Assembly: GCA_003451645.1 (NCBI GenBank)
Contig: DMER01000116.1
Span: 4,761-13,006, forward strand
Direction of reading: 5' to 3'
Source: Alphaproteobacteria bacterium
Lineage (GTDB): Bacteria; Pseudomonadota; Alphaproteobacteria; Micropepsales; Micropepsaceae
Length of the DNA stretch: 8,246 bases
Shown: piece by piece, positions 1-6,902 of the stretch
Layout of the letters: each line of letters opens with the position of its first letter
How positions within the stretch are numbered: position 1 is the first letter of the stretch
Made by a program: the position numbers and the translations under genes
Notes under the pieces: model-generated
What the model saw: the letters and a program-made list of their open reading frames with translations, nothing else
Databases searched by the model: none
What the model was told of the DNA's origin: nothing

Positions 1-20
1 CGGCACGGACGCAAGACGCG

Positions 21-1064
21 ATGGCCGCAGGCGGTAATTTCTTCGAGGACTTCCGCCTGGGCCAAGTCCTGGAGCACGGGCCCCCGCGTACAATCACGAC
101 CGGCGACGCTGCCCTTTACACCGCCCTCTATGGCAGCCGTTTTGCACCGCAGTGCGCCGACACTGCGGCCAAAGCTCTAGGGCTTCACAGAGCACCGCTC
201 GATGACCTTCTGGTCTTCCATATGGTGTTCGGCAAGTCGGTGCCAGACATCTCGCTCAACGCGGTCGCCAATCTAGGCTATGCGCAAGGCCGGTTCCTGA
301 AGCCTGTCTATCCGGGCGTCACGATCGCTGCGGCCTCCAAGGTCATTGGCCTCAAGGAAAACGCCAACCGGCAGACCGGCGTCGTCTACGTTGAGACCAC
401 CGGGCGCGATGACACGGGCGAGGCGATCTTGACTTATGTCCGCTGGGTCATGGTGCGCAAACGCGATCCCGAAAGCGTGGTCTCGCCTGCCACGGTGCCA
501 GACCTGGCGGCGAACGTCGCCCCAGCCGATCTCAAGGTTCCTGCACCCGATATCGTCCGCCTGCCAGCTGCATTGGGCGGCGAAGGCCCGGCCTTTGCGG
601 ACCTCAAGGCGGGCGGCCGGATCGACCATGGCGATGGCATGACAGTGGAGGAGGCTGAGCACATGCTCGCCACCCGGCTCTATCACAACACCGCCCGGGT
701 GCACTTCAATCAACACGCCGAAGCAAAGGGCCGCTTCGGCAAGCGCATCGTCTATGGCGGCCATGTCATCTCGATCGCCCGCGCGCTGAGCTTCAATGGC
801 CTGGCGACGGCCTGGTTCATCGCAGGCATCAATGGCGGCAGGCATGTGAACCCCTGCTTCGCGGGCGACACCGTCTACGCCTGGACACAGGTGCTGGAGA
901 CCCACACCCATCCGGCAAGTCCAGGCACCGGCTTGCTGCGGCTGCGAACCATCGCGACCAAGGACCACCCTTGCAGCGAGTTTCCGGGCCCGGGTGCCAG
1001 CGGCACCTATCCACCATATGTTATCCTCGATCTTGACTATTGGGCTGCGATGGCCCGCCACTAA
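21..1064 (+). CDS. mch: Mesaconyl-CoA hydratase (MaoC-type double hotdog dehydratase)
   Basis: The 347-residue product closely resembles, from memory, the mesaconyl-CoA hydratase of Rhodobacter-type bacteria (Mch, also called MeaC). That cytosolic enzyme interconverts mesaconyl-CoA and beta-methylmalyl-CoA in the ethylmalonyl-CoA pathway; a lyase then splits the product into glyoxylate and propionyl-CoA. Signature stretches are NFFEDFRLGQ at residues 6-15, VFGKSVPDISLNAVANLGYA at 69-88, TGVVYVE at 119-125, RWVMVRKRDP at 141-150, and the second hotdog segment TVEEAEHMLATRLYHNTARV at 208-227 followed by FGKRIVYGGHVIS at 239-251. This gives an N-terminal hotdog at about 8-150 and a C-terminal one at about 195-345. 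Length is normal for the family (about 340-350). The frame is open to the window edge, but the ATG at 21 aligns with the family N-terminus. No Shine-Dalgarno is evident in the 20 bases upstream. The stop lies five bases before the next gene, suggesting cotranscription. Confidence 0.93.
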   Translation: MAAGGNFFEDFRLGQVLEHGPPRTITTGDAALYTALYGSRFAPQCADTAAKALGLHRAPLDDLLVFHMVFGKSVPDISLNAVANLGYAQGRFLKPVYPGVTIAAASKVIGLKENANRQTGVVYVETTGRDDTGEAILTYVRWVMVRKRDPESVVSPATVPDLAANVAPADLKVPAPDIVRLPAALGGEGPAFADLKAGGRIDHGDGMTVEEAEHMLATRLYHNTARVHFNQHAEAKGRFGKRIVYGGHVISIARALSFNGLATAWFIAGINGGRHVNPCFAGDTVYAWTQVLETHTHPASPGTGLLRLRTIATKDHPCSEFPGPGASGTYPPYVILDLDYWAAMARH

Positions 1065-1069
1065 GGCCT

Positions 1070-2866
1070 ATGCGTGGTTTAGTCTTGGCATGGATGGTCT
1101 TGGCAATTGCGTGGCCGCTCACCGCCGCCGCGCAGACCGGATCGCCGCGCGCCATCCTTTCATCGGTATCTCCTGATGCACCGGAGTGCTTTGGCCTTGA
1201 GGCTGAGCGCACCGACTGCCTGGTCCGGACCGCTGACGGCCAGACGCAATGGATCGGCGAGGAGCGCGGCCGCTGGCGCCCAGCTAAGGCCCTGGGCGGC
1301 AAACTGGCGCAAGCGCCCGACTGCGTGATGCGCGGTCCTAATGGCTTCAACTGTCTGGGGGTTCAAACCGATGGCACCCTGGCGCACATCGCCTACAATG
1401 CTGGCGCGTGGAGCCGGTGGCAGAACCTGGGAGGTGATCTGGGCCGCGGCCGTGTGAGCTGCCTCACCCCGCAAAGGGATTGGATCATCTGCTTTGCCCG
1501 CGATGCCGCGGGCCGCCTAGCCGAGAAGGCCTGGCTCGGCGATGCCACATGGCAGCCTTGGCGCATCCATGGCGGGTCCCTGGCGTCAGACCCCAGCTGC
1601 GTGGCACTGCCGCTCGACCAAGTCGCCTGTTTGGCACGCGCACCCAGTGGCAAGCCCGTGCTGTGGCATAGCAACCGCAAGCGCCCTGGCGGCCAATTTG
1701 CACCGATCGCCAGTCAAACCATAGTCGGGACACCCAGCTGCCAAAGCCTTGAGCGGGAGCGTTTCGTCTGTTTGGCGCGCGGTCAGGGCGGCGCCCTGAT
1801 CGAGATCAGCGCCCCCTTGTCCCGGGTCTCAGCAGATGCAGTCCGCGTCCAAGTCCTGGCGATGGATACGGCAGGCGATCCCGATTGCGCGCGCAGGCCT
1901 GGCGGCCGCATTGATTGTGTCTACCGCACGGCGGATCGATCGCTAGCGCTCCTCACTGCCAGCCGCGAGGGCTGGAGCGAACCGGTGCGCCTGGGCTTTA
2001 CAGAAGTAGCCGCTGGACGCTGCGTCATGCATGGCCTGTCGGGCGGCTTGTGCTTTGCAAGCCTCGCCTCCCGTAAACTAGAGGTCATCCGCATGGGCTT
2101 GGTCGCGGCACCCATCGCCAGATTGGACAGCCCACCGCAATCGCTGCCCATAACGCCAGTCTCAGCATCTGTGTTTGTCCCCGCTCCCCTGGCTCATGCC
2201 TGGCCGCCCTTCGTTCCAACACACATCGCGCTGGCTGAGCCTGCTGCGCCGCAAGAACATGCCCCCCCAGCGCAGGAAAGGCCTGTATGGACCGTCACAG
2301 AGTCCGCTACAGGCCAACGGTGTACCGTGCGCCTAGATCCAGAAACAGGCGCAACGGCCCAATCCGTGATGCTCGGCCCAGAATGCAGGCGCCTTGCCTC
2401 CATGGCCTCGGTCGCGCGCTGGCGGCAAGACGGCCGGATCATCCGGTTCCTGGACCAAGGCGGCCGGGTCTATTTCCAATTCTTCCCGTCGGGTGATCAG
2501 GTCTATCGCGCAAAGTGGCGGCGCGGCGGCGAGATCATCCTGAGCCAAAGGGACCAGCCAATCGTCAACATTGAACGCACGCCGCCCCCGCCCTCCTTGG
2601 CCGGCCAGTGGCGGTTGCGGGGCGCACGTGCAGGCCGCTGCGAGCTCGATCTGCGCCTGCGCGGACGCGCACGTGCGGTGCGTGTCAAAGGCCGCGGCTG
2701 CGACGCCCGTATCGCCAGAGCTCAGGCCTGGGTGTTGGACAATGGCGAGCTGAGGTTCATCGCCCCCAATGGCGGCGTCCTCGCCCGGTTCCGCACCAGC
2801 GATGGCCAGACGTGGCGCGGCGGCGCCAGCCCGGATGCGCAGGATTGGGTTCTGGCGCGCAGCTAA
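1070..2866 (+). CDS. Exported seven-bladed beta-propeller protein with tandem AprI/Inh-like protease-inhibitor domains
   Basis: The 598-residue product begins with a signal peptide (hydrophobic core LVLAWMVLAIAW, probable cleavage near TAAA|Q at 21/22). The ATG at 1070 is preferred over an in-frame TTG at 1040, because the TTG would add ten residues ahead of the signal and overlap the previous gene. Residues about 32-342 hold seven repeats of about 46 residues, each with an exact Cys-X9-Cys pair (40/50, 85/95, 131/141, 177/187, 224/234, 273/283, 318/328). Several have W..W..LGG, as in PLL-type lectin-like propellers (DUF346-like). A Pro/Ala-rich linker runs from about 345 to 404. Residues about 405-485 and 508-598 are two copies of an AprI/Inh (Omp19-like) fold: LAGQWRL or WTV start, one Cys pair each (418/439, 524/544), a W..DG..RF.....G core. 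All 18 cysteines of the mature protein fall into these pairs. Inferred role: a periplasmic or secreted carbohydrate- or protease-binding protein; substrate and target protease unknown. Domain calls are from pattern reading, not a profile search. Confidence 0.85.
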   Translation: MRGLVLAWMVLAIAWPLTAAAQTGSPRAILSSVSPDAPECFGLEAERTDCLVRTADGQTQWIGEERGRWRPAKALGGKLAQAPDCVMRGPNGFNCLGVQTDGTLAHIAYNAGAWSRWQNLGGDLGRGRVSCLTPQRDWIICFARDAAGRLAEKAWLGDATWQPWRIHGGSLASDPSCVALPLDQVACLARAPSGKPVLWHSNRKRPGGQFAPIASQTIVGTPSCQSLERERFVCLARGQGGALIEISAPLSRVSADAVRVQVLAMDTAGDPDCARRPGGRIDCVYRTADRSLALLTASREGWSEPVRLGFTEVAAGRCVMHGLSGGLCFASLASRKLEVIRMGLVAAPIARLDSPPQSLPITPVSASVFVPAPLAHAWPPFVPTHIALAEPAAPQEHAPPAQERPVWTVTESATGQRCTVRLDPETGATAQSVMLGPECRRLASMASVARWRQDGRIIRFLDQGGRVYFQFFPSGDQVYRAKWRRGGEIILSQRDQPIVNIERTPPPPSLAGQWRLRGARAGRCELDLRLRGRARAVRVKGRGCDARIARAQAWVLDNGELRFIAPNGGVLARFRTSDGQTWRGGASPDAQDWVLARS

Positions 2867-2898
2867 TCCGATACGGCCTCGCTTGAACTGCAGCGTCA

Positions 2899-2931
2899 GC
2901 GGCTGATAAAGCAAAGCGCACGAGCAGCCGC
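2899..2931. repeat. Inverted repeat between the propeller gene and mmsA
   Basis: GCGGCTG at 2899-2905 is the exact reverse complement of CAGCCGC at 2925-2931, giving a 7-bp GC-rich stem with a 19-base loop. It lies in the 103-base gap after the propeller gene. It could end the upstream transcript, but no T-run follows, so a classical intrinsic terminator is not supported. In GC-rich DNA a 7-bp match can arise by chance. Confidence 0.3.
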
Positions 2932-2954
2932 GACCCCGCCCTACTGCAAAACAC

Positions 2955-2959
2955 AGGAG
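2955..2959 (+). promoter_or_regulatory. Shine-Dalgarno of mmsA
   Basis: AGGAG lies ten bases upstream of the ATG at 2970. It is a strong match to the anti-Shine-Dalgarno sequence, at slightly long spacing, and supports this start. Confidence 0.75.
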
Positions 2960-2969
2960 CTCTTCGCCC

Positions 2970-4472
2970 ATGACCCGCGAACTGACCCATTTCATCAATG
3001 GCGCGCATGTGAAAGGCACAAGCGGCCGGTTCGGCGATGTCTTCGATCCGGCAACAGGCGAGGTCCAGGCACGCGCACCCTTCGCGAGCGCTAGCGAAGT
3101 GGCCGTTGCCGTAGCAGCGGCTGCAAAGGCCTTCCCGGAATGGTCCGCCCAAAATCCGCAAAAGCGCGCGCGCGTGATGTTCAACTTCAAGGCGCTGGTG
3201 GAGCGCGAGATGGACAGCCTCGCCCGCATGCTCTCGGCCGAGCATGGCAAGACCCTGCCCGATGCGCGCGGCGACATTCAGCGCGGCCTTGAGGTGATCG
3301 AGTTCGCCTGCGGCATCCCCCATCTGAGCAAAGGTGAGTATACGGAAGGTGCAGGTCCCGGCATCGACATGTACTCCATGCGTCAGCCTTTGGGCGTTGT
3401 TGCGGGGATTACGCCTTTCAACTTCCCGGCCATGATCCCGATGTGGATGTTTGGCGTCGCGATCGCCTGCGGCAACACCTTTGTGTGTAAGCCTTCGGAG
3501 AAGGACCCGAGCGTGCCCTTGCGCTTGGCGGAACTGATGATGGAGGCGGGCGCGCCTGCAGGCGTCCTCAATGTCGTAATCGGTGACAAGGAAGCGGTGG
3601 ACGCGATCCTTCACGACCCCACCATCCAAGCAGTGAGCTTTGTCGGCTCGACCGCCATCGCTGAGTATGTCTACCGCACCGGCACGGCGGCGGGTAAGCG
3701 CGTCCAAGCAATGGGTGGTGCCAAGAACCACGCAATCATCATGCCGGACGCCGATCTTGATCAGGTCACGGACGATCTCATCGGTGCGGGCTATGGCTCG
3801 GCGGGTGAGCGCTGTATGGCTATCGCGGTGGCAGTGCCCGTGACGGACAAGATCGGCGATGCGCTGGTCCAGCGCTTGAAGCCGCGCGTGGAGGCGTTGA
3901 AGATCGGCCTGCCCACAGATTCTGAGGCCAATTACGGTCCGCTGGTCACCCGCGAGCATCGCCAAAAGGTAATCAGCTACATCGACATGGGTGTGCGTGA
4001 GGGCGCCGAACTGGTGGTCGATGGACGCGCCTTCAAGATGCAAGGCTATGAGAACGGATACTTCCTCGGCGGCTCGCTATTCGATCACGTCAAGCCGGAG
4101 ATGCAATCCTACAAGGATGAGATCTTTGGCCCCGTGCTTCAGATTGCCCGCGCCAAGGACTTCGATGCGGCGGTGGCCCTCCCTACCAATCACATCTACG
4201 GCAACGGAGTGGCAATCTACACCCGCGACGGTGATGCGGCGCGGGAGTTCGCCTCGCGCGTCAAGGTCGGCATGGTTGGCATTAACGTGCCCATCCCCGT
4301 GCCCTTGGCGTACCACACCTTCGGTGGCTGGAAGCGCTCGGCCTTTGGCGACGTCAATCAACACGGGCCTGAGGGGGTGCGCTTTTACACCCGCATCAAG
4401 ACGGTGACCACCCGTTGGCCCAAAGGCGGCGTGCGCGAAGGCTCAAGCTTCGTGATCCCAACCATGAAATAG
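2970..4472 (+). CDS. mmsA: Methylmalonate-semialdehyde dehydrogenase (CoA-acylating)
   Basis: The 500-residue product is a full-length aldehyde dehydrogenase of the MmsA (ALDH6) type. It oxidises methylmalonate semialdehyde (valine route) or malonate semialdehyde to propionyl-CoA or acetyl-CoA, with CoA, NAD+ and loss of CO2, in the cytosol. Visible landmarks are the oxyanion-hole Asn in PFNFPAMIPMWM (N151), the cofactor-binding Lys174 in CKPSEKDP, GSTAIAEYVY at 226-235, and the catalytic Cys282 in YGSAGERCMAIAVAV. EIFGPVL lies at 384-390 and the C-terminal INVPIPVPLAYHTFGGWKRS at 438-457. Where most ALDHs carry the general-base Glu, this one has Asn253 in MGGAKNHAI, the known hallmark of CoA-dependent MmsA enzymes. 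Propionyl-CoA is also an ethylmalonyl-CoA pathway product, which gives a loose link to the hydratase gene upstream. The 103-base gap before it allows its own promoter, though none was clearly identified. Confidence 0.96.
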   Translation: MTRELTHFINGAHVKGTSGRFGDVFDPATGEVQARAPFASASEVAVAVAAAAKAFPEWSAQNPQKRARVMFNFKALVEREMDSLARMLSAEHGKTLPDARGDIQRGLEVIEFACGIPHLSKGEYTEGAGPGIDMYSMRQPLGVVAGITPFNFPAMIPMWMFGVAIACGNTFVCKPSEKDPSVPLRLAELMMEAGAPAGVLNVVIGDKEAVDAILHDPTIQAVSFVGSTAIAEYVYRTGTAAGKRVQAMGGAKNHAIIMPDADLDQVTDDLIGAGYGSAGERCMAIAVAVPVTDKIGDALVQRLKPRVEALKIGLPTDSEANYGPLVTREHRQKVISYIDMGVREGAELVVDGRAFKMQGYENGYFLGGSLFDHVKPEMQSYKDEIFGPVLQIARAKDFDAAVALPTNHIYGNGVAIYTRDGDAAREFASRVKVGMVGINVPIPVPLAYHTFGGWKRSAFGDVNQHGPEGVRFYTRIKTVTTRWPKGGVREGSSFVIPTMK

Positions 4473-4511
4473 CAAACGCACGGCGACACCGGAAGTTGAC
4501 TTGCCAACGCC

Positions 4512-4524
4512 AGCCGCTCCGGCT
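4512..4524. repeat. Small hairpin after mmsA
   Basis: AGCCG, CTC loop, CGGCT: a perfect 5-bp GC-rich stem with a 3-base loop, 40 bases after the mmsA stop. No T-run follows. It may be a weak terminator of mmsA or simply chance. Confidence 0.25.
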
Positions 4525-4561
4525 AAACGGCGATCATTGCCTTGAACCATGCTCAATCATC

Positions 4562-4565
4562 GGAG
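4562..4565 (+). promoter_or_regulatory. Shine-Dalgarno choosing the ATG at 4572
   Basis: GGAG lies six bases before the ATG at 4572. It favours that start over the in-frame TTG at 4542, and the chosen start also places a signal peptide directly at the N-terminus. Confidence 0.7.
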
Positions 4566-4571
4566 CAGGCT

Positions 4572-5252
4572 ATGCGCCAACATCTGTCGCGCCTTTGGAT
4601 CTTCGCCGGTCTATTCCTGAGTCTGTCCGGCGTGAGCGCCGCCAACCCCTATTATCAAGATCAGATGGGCGGCGAGTTCGTCGAGCAGCCCACGCAGATT
4701 CGCCGGGGCGCCAATGATCTGTGGTCCCTCTTGGACAAGGCGGCGTGGATCGGCTTTCGCGACCCGGACGTCAAACCGAATGGCAAGGTTCTCTACGCGG
4801 TCGCTTTCCGCAATTGCCCCAATTGCGGTGCGCTCAAGGCAATGGAGCAAAAGCGCCTGCTCAAGGCGGGCGTCGAGGTGCGCTGGGTGATGTATGCCCG
4901 CAAGGACCGCAATGGCAGGCCCCGCTCCGATGCGGGCGAGCGTTCCGTAGTGGCCGCCCTGTGGGAGCATCGGGACGCCAAGCTTCTCTGGCGCTGGTGG
5001 GAGGCTGAGGATTTGCGCGCGTTCTACCGCAGCACCGATGCGCCGCCGCCTGCGGATGGGCATGCTGGACGCACCGCCAATTTGCGCAAATCCCATGACT
5101 TCATCGAGGGCTTCGCCGAAGTCATTATGGCCAACAACATGGACATGGGAGTGCCCGTGCTTGTCTGGAAAGATGGCAACCGCACCATGGCCATGGTCGG
5201 CTATGACGAGATGACCTTTGCCCCAATCCGTCAGGCCATGATGGGCCGCTAA
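4572..5252 (+). CDS. Exported thioredoxin-fold protein with CPNC active site (DsbG/DsbC-like)
   Basis: The 226-residue product has a signal peptide (basic MRQHLSR, hydrophobic core LWIFAGLFLSLSG, probable cleavage after VSA at residue 23). A thioredoxin-like domain follows. Beta-strand KVLYAVAFRN leads into a CPNC redox motif at 82-85 and a helix, then VEVRWVMYAR at 101-110, the pattern of DsbC/DsbG and related periplasmic thiol:disulfide proteins. VPVLVWKDGN at 194-203 supplies the expected cis-proline (P195) opposite the active site. Residues 24-70 are short and lack an obvious DsbC-type dimerisation domain, though about 45 residues could be a reduced one. The insert around 115-180 is rich in Trp and Arg. 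The likely role is periplasmic disulfide isomerisation, oxidation or reduction. Substrates are unknown, and the redox direction cannot be read from the sequence. There are no cysteines other than the CPNC pair. Confidence 0.8.
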   Translation: MRQHLSRLWIFAGLFLSLSGVSAANPYYQDQMGGEFVEQPTQIRRGANDLWSLLDKAAWIGFRDPDVKPNGKVLYAVAFRNCPNCGALKAMEQKRLLKAGVEVRWVMYARKDRNGRPRSDAGERSVVAALWEHRDAKLLWRWWEAEDLRAFYRSTDAPPPADGHAGRTANLRKSHDFIEGFAEVIMANNMDMGVPVLVWKDGNRTMAMVGYDEMTFAPIRQAMMGR

Positions 5253-5281
5253 GCGCACTGCCCTCACGGAAAATTCGGGTT

Positions 5282-5291
5282 ACCAATTGGT
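5282..5291. promoter_or_regulatory. Perfect palindrome upstream of zapE, possible operator
   Basis: ACCAATTGGT is a perfect 10-bp palindrome, and the flanks partly extend the symmetry (TTACCAATTGGTGA, 12 of 14 symmetric). It sits 60 bases upstream of the zapE ATG in a 99-base gap, a position that would suit a regulator site. No known regulator is assigned. Confidence 0.3.
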
Positions 5292-5351
5292 GACACCACG
5301 CCGCTATGCTGTTATCCCCAGAGTATTGCAAGCGGGGGATGGGGTTAGCGG

Positions 5352-6488
5352 ATGAGTGAGGGTCCTGAGAGCGCCTATCGCGCCTTGATCGCGCGCGGTT
5401 CGATCAAGGGCGATCCGCATCAGGAACGCGCCGTCAAAGCGCTGCAGACCCTGCACACCGCATTGGCCCGCTACACACCTGGCGCGCGGGGGTTCTTGGG
5501 CCTGGGCCCCGTAAAGCCCGCCCCGCGCGGTCTCTACATCCATGGGCCCGTTGGGCGCGGCAAGTCCATGCTGATGGACCTGTTTTTTGACACGAGCCCA
5601 GTCAAAGCCAAACGCCGCGTGCACTTCCACGCCTTCATGGCCGAGGTGCAGGCGGCTCTGCACGAATGGCGCGGCCTGACCGATAGCGAACGTGCGCGCC
5701 GGCCCAATCATGTTCCAGGTGCAGGTGATGACCCGATCCTGCCCGCCGCTAAGGCCATAGCAGCACAAGCAACGCTTTTCTGCTTCGATGAGTTCGAGGT
5801 GATCGACATCGCTGACGCGCTGATCCTAGGGCGCTTGTTTGAGGCCCTGTTCGCCCGTGGTGTTGTGATTGTGGCTACCTCAAACCGCGCACCTGATGAT
5901 CTCTACGAGAACGGCATCAACCGCCAGCTGTTCCTGCCCTTCATAGCGATCCTGAAACAACACCTCGACGTCCTCAGTCTGGATGGCCCGATCGACTACC
6001 GCTTGGCGCGCCTCAAGGGGGCGCAAGTCTACTTCTGGCCCGCAGATGCCAAGGCCGATGCGGCCATGAACCGCCAGTGGCGCGATCTGACCGGCATGCA
6101 CCGTGGCGGTCCTGCCGAGCTTCCCGTCGTAGGGCGGATGCTGACGGTCCCCGAACAGGCCAAAGGGGTCGCCCGCTGGCGCTTCAAGGCCTTGTGCGAG
6201 GCGCCCTTGTCGCCGCAAGACTATCTGGCCCTCGCAAGGGCCTATCACGCGATCCTGGTCGATGGCATTCCGCAAATGGGCGACGATGCACGCGACGCGG
6301 CCAGGCGGCTGGTGACCTTCATCGATGCGGCGTACGAGGCCCATGTCAAACTAATCTGCTCCGCGGCGACCCCGCCCTCGGGCCTCTTTCAGTTGCGCAG
6401 TTCAGAGACGGGCTTTGCGCGCGCAGTCTCCCGCTTGGAGGAGATGCAATCTGCCGACTACCTCGCCAAGCCGCATCATCCCAAATAG
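5352..6488 (+). CDS. zapE: Cell division protein ZapE (AFG1-family ATPase)
   Basis: The 378-residue product is a full-length member of the AFG1/ZapE P-loop ATPase family (usual length about 370). Walker A is GPVGRGKS at 65-72, followed by the family's MLMDLFF. The next strand has the typical RRVHFHAFMAEV at 88-99. Walker B is FCFDEFEV at 143-150 with IDIADALILGRLFEALF after it. Sensor 1 is ATSNRAPDDLYENG at 175-188, and NRQLFLPFI at 190-198 carries a probable arginine finger, R191. In E. coli ZapE associates with the Z-ring and destabilises FtsZ polymers in an ATP-dependent way; mitochondrial AFG1 acts in membrane-protein quality control. The protein is expected to be cytosolic. The ATG at 5352 follows a purine-rich GGGGATGGGG stretch that may serve as ribosome binding site. 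Neighbouring genes give no functional hint. Confidence 0.95.
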   Translation: MSEGPESAYRALIARGSIKGDPHQERAVKALQTLHTALARYTPGARGFLGLGPVKPAPRGLYIHGPVGRGKSMLMDLFFDTSPVKAKRRVHFHAFMAEVQAALHEWRGLTDSERARRPNHVPGAGDDPILPAAKAIAAQATLFCFDEFEVIDIADALILGRLFEALFARGVVIVATSNRAPDDLYENGINRQLFLPFIAILKQHLDVLSLDGPIDYRLARLKGAQVYFWPADAKADAAMNRQWRDLTGMHRGGPAELPVVGRMLTVPEQAKGVARWRFKALCEAPLSPQDYLALARAYHAILVDGIPQMGDDARDAARRLVTFIDAAYEAHVKLICSAATPPSGLFQLRSSETGFARAVSRLEEMQSADYLAKPHHPK

Positions 6489-6511
6489 GCCAAAGGACTA
6501 CTAGACTTGCC

Positions 6512-6541
6512 CCTTGGAGCCCCTTGGGCTAGACACCAAGG
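6512..6541. repeat. Bulged hairpin and short direct repeat after zapE
   Basis: CCTTGG at 6512-6517 pairs with CCAAGG at 6536-6541. Directly inside it AGCCC at 6518-6522 pairs with GGGCT at 6526-6530, with a CTT loop and a 5-base bulge (AGACA) on the 3' side. The nine bases GCCCCTTGG also occur twice ten bases apart (6509-6517 and 6519-6527). It starts 23 bases after the zapE stop, so it may end or protect the zapE transcript. No T-run follows. Confidence 0.4.
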
Positions 6542-6563
6542 CACTAAACCGAATCCGTGAAGA

Positions 6564-6583
6564 AGGGCCATCTCATTGGCCCT
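6564..6583. repeat. Hairpin in the 5' leader of yggT
   Basis: AGGGCCA at 6564-6570 and TGGCCCT at 6577-6583 form a perfect 7-bp stem with a 6-base loop. It ends 19 bases before the yggT ATG and just upstream of the AGGG ribosome-binding element at 6594-6597. It could influence translation of yggT or act as a rho-independent-like structure, but there is no T-run. Confidence 0.4.
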
Positions 6584-6602
6584 ATATCTCTGTAGGGCGC
6601 CC

Positions 6603-6902
6603 ATGTCCGTGTTGCTGCTGCCGATCTTGAACTTTGTGAGCGCCCTGCTGACGTTCTACATCTTTGTCATTTTTGCCCGCGTCATTTTGAGTTGGCTGGT
6701 CGCCTTTGACGTGGCCAACCGCCGCAACGCTCTCGTCGCAGGCCTTGAGGACATTGCTGAGCGGCTGACGGAGCCCGCGATGCGGCCGATCCGGCGCATC
6801 TTGCCCAACATGGGTGGCCTCGATTTGTCACCCCTGATCTTGCTGCTTCTTGTCTACATGGCGCAGGAATACCTCGCCATCTTCGCCCGCTCGCTGATTT
6901 GA
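6603..6902 (+). CDS. yggT: YggT family integral membrane protein
   Basis: The 99-residue product is a typical small YggT-family membrane protein. There are two hydrophobic segments, at about 3-35 (long, possibly a re-entrant or single tilted span) and about 73-94. Between them is the conserved loop LTEPAMRPIRRILPNMGGLD at 55-74, the most recognisable family signature. The family's biochemical role is poorly defined; it has been connected with osmotic tolerance, cell-division or envelope functions in different organisms. The ATG at 6603, with AGGG five bases upstream, is preferred over an in-frame TTG at 6576, which would add nine residues and begin inside the upstream hairpin. Its stop overlaps the next gene's start (TTGA at 6899-6902), so the two are probably translated together. 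Confidence 0.92.
   Translation: MSVLLLPILNFVSALLTFYIFVIFARVILSWLVAFDVANRRNALVAGLEDIAERLTEPAMRPIRRILPNMGGLDLSPLILLLLVYMAQEYLAIFARSLI

Noticed and set aside
2..37. A frame from the window edge ending at TAA 35-37, possibly the tail of an upstream gene overlapping the hydratase
   Set aside because: Only eleven Arg-rich codons are visible (GTDARRDGRRR) and they match nothing I recognise, so it cannot be told from chance.
273..1061. A 262-codon open frame on the - strand opposite the hydratase gene
   Set aside because: The + strand protein is a clear mesaconyl-CoA hydratase, and the antisense translation has no recognisable motifs.
2333..3277. A 314-codon open frame on the - strand across the propeller gene end and the mmsA start
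   Set aside because: It overlaps two supported + strand genes and the gap between them, and its low-complexity translation shows no family signature.
2757..4043. A 428-codon open frame on the - strand opposite mmsA and the end of the propeller gene
   Set aside because: It lies antisense to clearly recognised mmsA, its translation is His/Arg/Ala-rich with no recognisable domain, and long antisense frames are common in GC-rich DNA.
4496..4529. TTGACT followed by GCTAAAC as a promoter for the CPNC protein gene
   Set aside because: The -35-like hexamer is good, but the spacing to any -10-like element (about 19-22 bases) is too long for a confident call.
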